Assembly (NCBI GenBank): GCA_011947345.1
Contig: JAAVTG010000568.1
Coordinates: 744,001-808,000 of the forward strand
Source: Phytophthora quininea
Taxonomy: Eukaryota > Oomycota > Peronosporomycetes > Peronosporales > Peronosporaceae
Reading direction: 5' to 3'
DNA: 64,000 bases
The notes beneath the pieces are model-generated. The model searched no databases. It worked only from the letters and a program-made list of their open reading frames with translations, and had not been told where the DNA came from. A program made the translations under genes and the position numbers. The stretch's first letter is position 1; the number at the start of each line of letters is the position of its first letter. Of this stretch, positions 56,640-64,000 are shown one piece after another.

Positions 56640-58104
56640 CTACACGACGTCCACGGCGACTTCGGAGGACGCAGCGTCCTGCTCACAGCAGACGTAGGTG
56701 GAGAACTTGGCGCGGCAGATGGGGCACTGGTCGATCTCCTCGAGGCAGGGGCGGCACACGCACAAGTGGCGGCAAGGCAGCAGCACAGCACAGACAGCGC
56801 GCTCCAGACAGATGACGCACTCGCTCTCGGAGCTGAAAAGTTCCTGGCTGCTGTAGACGCTGCTGGCAGTGAAGTGGAGCTTCCTGACGACGACGGGGCG
56901 CCTCTGGGCTGCGCAGGCGTCGGGAGGAAGTCGATGGCCACGCACTGGCACAGGATCTCGTCCTCAACGTCGCTGGCAGTTGACGAGCTTGTTTGTCTGG
57001 GGCTGACGCTCTCAACCAAGTCGCAGCAGCCGATGACCATGACGCACGCGTATCGGGGTTCGTTGACGACAGGCGTTGGTGCTGGTGGCATGTCTTCGCA
57101 GTCGGTGGCCACGATGGAGGACTGGATCTCCTCGACAGGACGGTCCGGGAACAGCTCGCTCGGTAGTGCGGCGACGTACTCATCAGTGTGATCCGAGCAC
57201 CTGAGGGCAGGAAGCGAACCAGGTGAGATGTTGTTACATGATAAAGCACAAGACCGGCGACACCAGCGCGCGCACCTTGTCATCGTCGAGCGGGAGCGAA
57301 ATGCGTTCTCGCCTCCAAACAACCCAGCGCAGGAAAATGGATGCTGCTGGCTTGCCAAAGCTGCCCCGCGAACTTGATTGCTGCCGACGTCATCTTCCAG
57401 CAAGCGGTGCGGAGTATTCAAGAACCCGGTGTCGTAGAACTTGTCTGGAATCGATCGCACCGCATGGACGGCGCTCTGCATGGCGCGAGTCGACAGACTG
57501 CCATCAACCCAGCGTCGCAGTTGCTTCACCGGTTGCGGACTCGACTCGTTTGCATTTCGGCGAGCTCCTTCTAGTTCTAGGGCGGCAACTTTGACGTCCC
57601 AAAACACTTGGACCGAACACTTTGCTCGGCACTTTATTTCGACGCGCAGACTTGTGTGCGGCTGGGCATCCGAAGCCTCGACGAGCTGCAGCGACGACGC
57701 AATAAAATCAAACGGAACTTGGACGCGCTTCATCGTTTCCGAAGCGCCCTGGAGCTGCGTCCGCAGTAGCTGGTGAAAATGCCACATCGACGCATTGCGA
57801 AGCACGTGCAAACTGATAAAAGCAGGCGTTAGTGGTGATTTTGTCACGCCTCAATGCCTCCAACAACTTGCCTCGGCCCCAGCTTTTCCAGGTGAAGGAC
57901 CTAGACATAAAGGGATGAATACTGATGTGAAGGAATGGATATTTGCGGCCCCCAACTCACCGCGTCGTGCTGGACAGAGTAGCGAGCTTCCAGATACATC
58001 AGCAGTAGCCTCACGAGCCGAACCGCCCACCCTAAGAGACAGCAAACCACAATCACTGCAGACAGATTCCACAGCTCTGGAGGCAGTGGATGGACCTCGG
58101 ACAT
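56640..58104 (-). CDS. Mahogunin/LUL-like RING E3 ubiquitin ligase
   Basis: The start MSEVHPLPPELWNL at 58104 opens a hydrophobic segment (LSAVIVVCCLLGWAVRLV), perhaps a membrane anchor, ending at a GTGAGT donor near 57963. The next exon starts near 57885-57850. The body has VQVPFDFIASSLQLVE and TSLRVEIKCRAKCSVQVFWD, like the substrate-binding domain of MGRN1/LOG2. An intron of about 70 bases ends CCCTCAG near 57200. The last exon has VRKLHFTASSVYSSQELF and a C3HC4 RING (ECVICLERA; LPCRHLCVCRPC; QCPICRAKF, about 56830-56710). A one-base loss at 56922-56924 shifts the frame before the RING. Exon borders in the middle are not settled: several frames compete at 57240-57340. E3 function follows from the RING; targets unknown. 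Confidence 0.75.
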
Positions 58105-58190
58105 GATGGCCCCGAGCTAGCAAAAGGAAACGGCAATAATAGCACTGGTAGAGGGCATTCGTCGGCGATGCATTAGAATCGCGAACGCTA

Positions 58191-60191
58191 CTACAGCAAC
58201 GGGGTGGCGCTGGTCTTGCTCAGCAGTCCAAATGTAAACGAGTCCATGATGCCAAGAATCTGGATAGTGCAATAACACCGGTCAATTTAATACGATAACG
58301 ATACAATCGCCAACAACAACGATGACACACCGTGAAAACGCCGCCAACGATGGCGCAGACGCTCGTGAGGAACTGCAGAAAACCCACGCGGTACTCCTCG
58401 ATGCGAAACATGATGGGCGAAAACGTGAATCCGAAGGAAACCACTGCGACAGCACAACTGATTAGAAAGAAAACACACGCACACACAAACCGGAGTCCTG
58501 AACGACAACGTACTCGGCAGACCCTTGTCGCTCACAGGGGTGAGCTGACGAAAGTGCTCCGTGGCGGAAAACTGGTTTGTGCTAATCTGGCTAGCCGATA
58601 GGAAAGTGTACTCCGTCGGCACGACCTAGGAAAAGCAAACAGCCAAGATGGTTAAAAGGTTGCACAAATCTTGCCATCAGCACGAATCAATACAGACCTT
58701 GAGGAAATACTGGAATGTGCCGCGCGTGGATTCATTCGGGAGGTCCTTCCGGCGATTGTCAAGCGGATTTTTCATGTCCTGTTCGAGTGTGGCGGTAGGA
58801 ACTCAGCTGCAGTTTCCTATCTATCCATTCAATCTTCATGAGGCACCTTACCGGATACAGTTCGCCGAACGACAGAGAATGGATCGTGTGCGACGTGTCA
58901 AAGACCTTGAAGGTAGCATCCACCAGGTCCTGCGCTGACAGGTAGCCCGAGCGGAAAAACTTGGACGGAGCAAAGTACATCCGCCCCGCGACCTAAAGCA
59001 GCATTTCACAATTAAAATCTGGATCGACTGTCTGCATCACTATAGGTATCGTTCTTTACCTTGGACACTACAAGAGAGCCCTTGATGCGGCAACCTTCGT
59101 TGATTTCACCACGAAGAACCTTCTCAATCTCGATCTCTTGGCACTACATGACACAAATCACTGTCAACACAGAATAAAGACGCAATCAACAGAATTTCGC
59201 ATCATACCTGCGAGACCATGTGGAGACTTGGCATCATCCAGCTCTTGCGCGCGTACGCAGCCTTAACGTCGTCGCATGTGTTGCAGCACTTTGAAAAGCA
59301 AACCATCCGACGTTAGTTGAATTAGACAAACCACCACACAATCATTTCCAGACCTCGCCAGGCTCTCCAGCAGCATAGCAGCTCCCACACGCAGGTCTGC
59401 ACAGCACCAAATGAATGTCAGCAACGACACGGCACCAGCCCCTTTCAATTTGTAATCGAGCACTTTTCCGTCTCGCCATGCAGGTCCGTTCCGTTCGTCA
59501 ACGCCCCACCAATCTGCACATAACAAATACCACTTCAGTCCCCCACAACTCCATTGCCAAATATGCTCCACCAGCCGTGTGTTCCTTACCACATCGCGCA
59601 TGCCTTCCATCAGCGCCTGTCCGTTCCGGTCCAGCGGGATCTTCTCGATATTGTGTTCGATATCGTGCTGCGGCAAAAACGAAATCCAGATCCAATTCCA
59701 CAGGGTTAGCTTGCAGTCCATCTGAGCTGCTGGAATATAAAGTGCCCAGTACCTGCGCATTACCAGCCATATCTGCAGATTCGACGGCCACCACAGAGCA
59801 CGGCATTCTGCAGTCGCATTGGCAGCACCAACAGCACGTCAACAATTGCATTGCCTTTAGTCCTCGAGCTGTTTCTACTGTACCGGGGAATCCGATGTCA
59901 AAGTTGATGGAGACCATTGTGTTGCGTCCACCGTCCACCATCATCTTGTCCACCGTGTCGGTCGTAAAGTAGTAACCGAGCTCCGACACCAGCAGCACCG
60001 AGATGCAGGCGAAGGCCATGAGCGAGACTACAGACAGGTAGAGAGCAAGGGTCGGTCAGACAGAACAGTGGAGACGGCCAGCCAAGCCACGTACAGAGCC
60101 CTCCCTGCAGCGTGCGGACCTTGAACTCCTCGATCGTCTTGGGGTACGCGTCCAGCCCCTTGAGCTTGGACACCCACGACGCACTCGCCAT
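58191..60191 (-). CDS. ERGIC3/Erv46-like ER-Golgi cargo receptor, about ten introns
   Basis: Exons read in order from 60191. Exon 1 is MASASWVSKLKGLDAYPK, then FKVRTLQGG. Exon 2 (60027-59884) has LFSLMAFACISVLLVSELGYY, the first membrane helix. Next are MPCSVVAVESADMAG (about 59815) and HDIEHNIEKIPLDRN (59670). Then CCNTCDDVKAAYARKSW (59285) and EIEKVLRGEINEGCRIKGSL (59135), with the family's Cys pairs. MYFAPSKFF, then HTIHSLSFGELYP lies at 58980-58855 and NPLDNRRKD, then FQYFLK near 58750. TEYTFLSASQISTNQFSA lies near 58615. The second membrane region is FTFSPIMFRIEEYRVGFLQF, then SVCAIVGGVF, near 58400. The last exon is about 58262-58191. These match the two-helix, lumenal-domain plan of Erv41/Erv46, which cycles in COPII/COPI vesicles. 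Some splice borders are approximate. Well conserved throughout; it looks intact. Confidence 0.85.
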
Positions 60192-60421
60192 CGTCAGCAC
60201 AGCAGGAAGAGATCGCTTCGTCGAGCTTTAAGGACTGACGATGCCACGTATTACCCTATTTCGGTTCAGTTTATAACCTCTTGTTAAAAGGTTAAACCTC
60301 GGATGCCGCTCTTGGCGCGGTCGCCAACACAAGTCTTCAGAAATGGCGCTGTCTTCTTCTTCATCTTCTCGGCTCGGAGCGTCAAGCTGAAGCTTGTTGG
60401 CAGCAGAACCAAAAGGGGCCT

Positions 60422-60583
60422 TCACTGCTCTGCCGCTGCCTGCTTGCACGCGTTGCGGGTCTGCAGCAACCTGTTGAGCTCCTCCATCTTCTTTTCAGCG
60501 ACGTCTAGCCGACATTCCAGCTCCCGAGCCAAGGTGCTGGCGACGACCGAGACCGAGGCAAGCAAAACAATGATGGCGTACAT
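60422..60583 (-). CDS. Short frame: membrane helix plus coiled coil, possible tail of the upstream glucosyltransferase
   Basis: The ATG at 60583 opens 53 residues: MYAIIVLLASVSVVAST, a clear hydrophobic segment, then LARELECRLDVAEKKMEELN, an amphipathic coiled coil, stop at 60422-60424. It is in the same frame as the glucosyltransferase, separated by a single TAA at 60587-60589 and one codon. It may be an anchor lost by a stop mutation, a readthrough extension, or a separate small protein. The codon pattern looks coding. Confidence 0.4.
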   Translation of the reverse strand: MYAIIVLLASVSVVASTLARELECRLDVAEKKMEELNRLLQTRNACKQAAAEQ

Positions 60584-60586
60584 GTA

Positions 60587-63500
60587 TTATTGCACTGTCA
60601 AGTATTGCACCTCTTGGCGCCGTCTTTCCTCCTTCCCGGCGCCAAACAAGCGCTTTATTGCGTCTAGTTTGCTCTTACGCGGCGGGTTTTTCACTAACCG
60701 CTCGTAGGCCATATTGGTTGCCGTGCGGACGGCTGCCTCCTCTTTGGCCGAGGCCCAGTACAGTGCGATTTTTGCTGGCGTGGCAGCGAGACTCGATGGT
60801 GTCGACGCTGTCGAGGAGAAGCCACTCGACGCACTGAAGCGCTCGTTCATCTGGGAAGCGATGGCGTCCAATGAAAGTAACACGGCGTCCTGGTGCCGAG
60901 CTGGCCTGACGTCGCGTGGGAGCTCTCCGGGCTCACGACGAAGGGAGATCCGAGGAGGACGGTCTCCACCAAAGCGCAGCGGTCTGTACGGCACAAAACC
61001 CTTGCTCTCATCATGACGTGGCTGGATCGACACGTACGCTCCAAGAGACAACTTCACGCCATGACGCGGATCGAACACCCGAGCGAGCTTGTTCGGGTCC
61101 AAGTCGCACCGCATCGCTTGGATTGGAAGGTTGTTGAAAAAGGCATTCACAGCAGCGCCGACGGCTTGCTCCGAGTCAAACGTTGTTGCCACCCACCGCG
61201 CTTTCTCAGCGATGCCTGGTTTCAGCAGCCCTTGAAAGCTCAAGGCCAGCGATTCCACAGTGCACGTCTTCCAGTCGATCAGCGGTATGCCAACTTGACC
61301 TGCTCGTACACGCTGGCGTAGAATTGCTGCGACGAGTGCCTGCCACAGATACCGACAGGCTTTCCGGCAGTAAGGCCTTCAGCGACGATGTCAGGGTCTC
61401 CCCAGTGGATCGCAGCTGCAACTTTTGAAAGAGGCGTGCGTACGCCAAGTTGCTATCGACCTGGTAAACGTTGCCCGATCGAAACGGTGCACGCTCCCCA
61501 CCACCACCGCCGTCCTCCCGGGTCTGGAAAATAATGCGAACAGGGTGATCTTGGGCATTTGCAGCAGCGGCCACCTTTTTTAACAACTCGTCCAGGTCGC
61601 TGGCCGACATCATCCTAGATGAGACACCAAAGTAAATGAGCGGTGGCGTGTCGGACTTGAATGCGAACTCAGTCAATGCGCTGGGCCACCGGAATCGTTT
61701 GCTCTCCTTTTGGCGCTTCTTGCGCTGCTTCTTGCTCAGCCCCGCCGTGTCGTCCAGTGACACATGGCCGACCACGGATAACTCAGAGGCCCAGTCAAGC
61801 GGCTTCGGCAGGAGCGTCGGATTCCACAGGTAAATATGCGGCACTTCCCACCGGACTAGGAGATCTGGTCGAGTGCAGCGCACCTCTAGACCGATAAACG
61901 ACCGGAACTGGGTCAGAACATCCGCCACCCCACCATACCAAAGAGTCGTATCGACGGCACCGTACGAAAGCAAATTGCTCTGGCAAAGCGTCAAGACTGA
62001 AGGCTCAACCCCTGGAATCGTGCTGAGAGGGTGAGGAAAGGCAAACGTCGGCGACAATGGATCCAAGCTTGCGCACTGAAGCGGAATACCAAGTCGCTCA
62101 GCCACATGCACGTGGCCCAGCAACAGTGGGTGCCATAGGAGCGAATCTGCGCGGAAAGGTTCGCCGGGAGTGTTCATGCCACCTCCATGAGGGTCAGATC
62201 CGTATGCGGCTGGCCACAAGGAGTAAATGAGCTCCTTGAATAGTTGAACTCCTCCCGATCCGAATCGATTCTGGAGTTCGTGGAGTTGCATGACAAAATC
62301 TTGAATACTCTCGGGCGCTCCTGCCAACGGGTAGAATTCAAGGCCACGAATCATTATCTCCGAACGGAAACGCTCATTGGCGGCGACACGAACGCGATGC
62401 CCGAGTTGTTTCAACTTGATGCCGATTGCCACAAACTGCTTCACACCATTGTTCCATGTACCGATGGCTGCCAGGCAGACATTCATCCTCGGGAACGATT
62501 GCTGTACTCCATCGTCGTTGGCTTGAATTGTTCGCTCCAGTTGATAAGTTTCCCACTCGGTAATAGTTGTGGGCTTTACGGCATCAGCAGACTCATCAGG
62601 AATATTCAGCGTCATTTCCACAACTCCTGTAGCTGTCAGGTGGTTCGATTGCAGGGTTACTGCTGACGTATTACTCGATCCAGTGTTGATGCGCTCGACA
62701 TTTGAATAGGAGCACAAGGTGTTGTCATTGGAACGTGGACTCGCTTCAGACACTTGTTGTACTGGACTCGTCGTCTTGCCATCTTCGAATGGATTACGAA
62801 GGCTTGTCTTTCTTGCTGCTTTTTTCGCAGCTTTCTGAGCTTGTAAGATGGTCTTGTACTGTGCACGATAGCAACTCTTTTGGTAGTGCCGCATATGCCT
62901 AATCAACCGCTCACGATCTTTCCTTCGGATAAAAATCACGATGTCAACAGTATTGGGGAGAACTTCCAGGCAATACGTGTCAGCCAGACCACTTTCTTCC
63001 CCAAGTGCACTCATGAGATGGCGGTCGAACACACTGGCCTCTTTACGGTGGCCTTCCTCTCGCTTTGCGTTTCGTCGTCCCACAGCAATATGGTCTGCAA
63101 AGAGCACGGCTCCATGAACAGGTCGCACGAAAAAGTGCCACACGCCGGAAAAAGTTCCCTTCACGCCACCGACTAATCCATGCTTTGCGACCCCTTTCAC
63201 AGGCTCTAGTAAGACTCCCGTAAATGCACCGGCGAATTCGTGCAAGAGTACTATAGTTCCCGTGCCGACACCGGTCAGCAGGGAGCTGGGACCCCGAGCG
63301 GAATAGTCGACGCAGTTGTAGCGCATGAGTTTCTTGCGTTGATTTTCGGGGCGAGCACGGACGATAAATGCACAGCGATCGCAGAGTTTGATCCTGTCGT
63401 GCACACTCCACTGCGTGGCGATACGTTCGTGATCTAGATCACACCACATGTCTTGGGAAGGCAGGTGCTTGTAGAAACTGCGCACCGCTTCCTCTGCTCC

Positions 63501-64000
63501 ATCCTCTTGTTGCATCACATTTCGCAAGGCCTCCGCTCGTGCTCGTAGTTCTGGGCTTGCGAGATCTACAAACGCCTTCCGCAAAACTTCCGTGGTAAGT
63601 TGTGTGATCGGACATGGCGCCACACCGACTTGTGCGCTTACAACCGCCTGGCCCCAGAACGGCTGATCACCGAAAAACGGCACGATGAAAGTTGGCTTTC
63701 CAGCTAGTAACCCGGCAGCGGTAGTGCCTGCACCACCGTGGTGCACAACAGCACTCACTCGCGGCATCAACCAGTCGTGCGGGCAATTTCCCAAGAAGAA
63801 AATATTGTCGGGTATGTCGAGATCTCCAGCCATGTCACTCCAACTGGACTGGATTAAGACGCGCACATTCGCCTGCTTTGCCGCCTCGATAATCATCCTT
63901 GTAGTTGCCGCCGGATCCGACAAGATCATCGACCCAAACCCCACAAAAATGGGTCCTCCATCATCGCCCAGGAACGTCTCAAGCTCTGGCGTCGGTGAAT
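60587..64000 (-). CDS. Tandem sterol-glucosyltransferase-like protein (UGT80 type), N-terminus beyond the window
   Basis: The frame is open from the right edge to 61206 and contains two GT-B units. Unit one (N-part missing) has GPIFVGFGSMI, FFLGNCPHDWLMPRVSAVV, HHGGAGTTAAGLLAGKPTF (about 63750-63695) and FFGDQPFWG, the sugar-nucleotide site of sterol 3-beta-glucosyltransferases. A linker with basic helices (QAQKAAKKAARKTSLRNPF) follows. Unit two starts MNVCLAAIGTWNNGVKQF near 62490 and continues to IYFGVSSRM. Its donor site is degenerate (HWGDPDIVAEGLTAGKP near 61400-61375 in place of HHGGAGT) and lies in a frame shifted at about 61420 and again at 61284. The C-terminus runs in the frame 61258-60587. 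UDP-glucose:sterol activity is plausible for unit one only. Membrane association is suggested by the family. The neighbouring ERGIC3-like gene on the same strand begins about 400 bases after its end. Confidence 0.85.

Noticed and set aside
56148..56697. Plus-strand frames opposite the GPCR transmembrane region
   Set aside because: Arg/Pro-rich antisense shadows; the minus strand has seven hydrophobic segments and kinase motifs.

Overview
The window looks like nuclear DNA of a plant-pathogenic oomycete, most likely Phytophthora or a close relative. The best evidence is a seven-transmembrane receptor fused to a phosphatidylinositol phosphate kinase at 54.4-56.6 kb. The short GT-AG introns, an elongation-factor-3 copy and the mix of Ty3/gypsy, Ty1/copia, hAT, piggyBac, PIF/Harbinger, MULE and Helitron sequences fit that too. 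No rRNA, tRNA or CRISPR array was seen.

From 1 to about 51 kb the window is almost entirely nested transposable elements. A Ty3/gypsy element and a Ty1/copia element occupy 1-5 kb and 12-19 kb, but their pieces are scrambled. The copia LTRs (4856-5086 and 18642-18872) now face each other, yet both are bordered by the same TACTA target duplication, so one ancestral insertion was broken by a later rearrangement (or by misassembly). Inside the moved block lie a 5.7-kb hAT element carrying an elongation-factor-3 gene piece and a Gly/Ser-rich repeat gene piece (5562-11237), a small TA-flanked inverted-repeat element (11306-11740), a solo LTR (12818-13655) and a piggyBac element (13829-16205). Then come a PIF/Harbinger element with two ORFs (19076-21776), a MULE-like transposase joined to a Ulp1-type protease (22.6-27.0 kb), a MULE with 54-bp perfect terminal inverted repeats carrying a putative 2-oxoglutarate/Fe(II) oxygenase with two zinc fingers (27580-31072), a second gypsy pol relic split by two LTR-like insertions (32.4-37.6 kb), a coiled-coil gag relic on the other strand (38-40.6 kb), another gypsy-type gag-protease-RT-RNase H element (41-44.7 kb), a probable DIRS-like reverse transcriptase (45.7-47.8 kb) and a Helitron-type helicase fragment (49.4-50.9 kb).

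From about 51.3 kb to the right edge the window is a compact host-gene island. It holds an Hsp-cochaperone-like TPR gene on the plus strand and then, on the minus strand with very small gaps, a conserved unknown gene, the GPCR-PIP kinase, a Mahogunin-like RING E3 ligase, an intron-rich ERGIC3/Erv46-like cargo receptor and a tandem sterol-glucosyltransferase-like gene that runs off the edge. The island deals with membrane lipid signalling, ubiquitin and ER-Golgi traffic. I see no evidence that the genes form one pathway.

Many otherwise well-preserved genes carry single-base losses, mostly in short G or C runs. This may be sequence error rather than decay, so frames are described as read and are not corrected.
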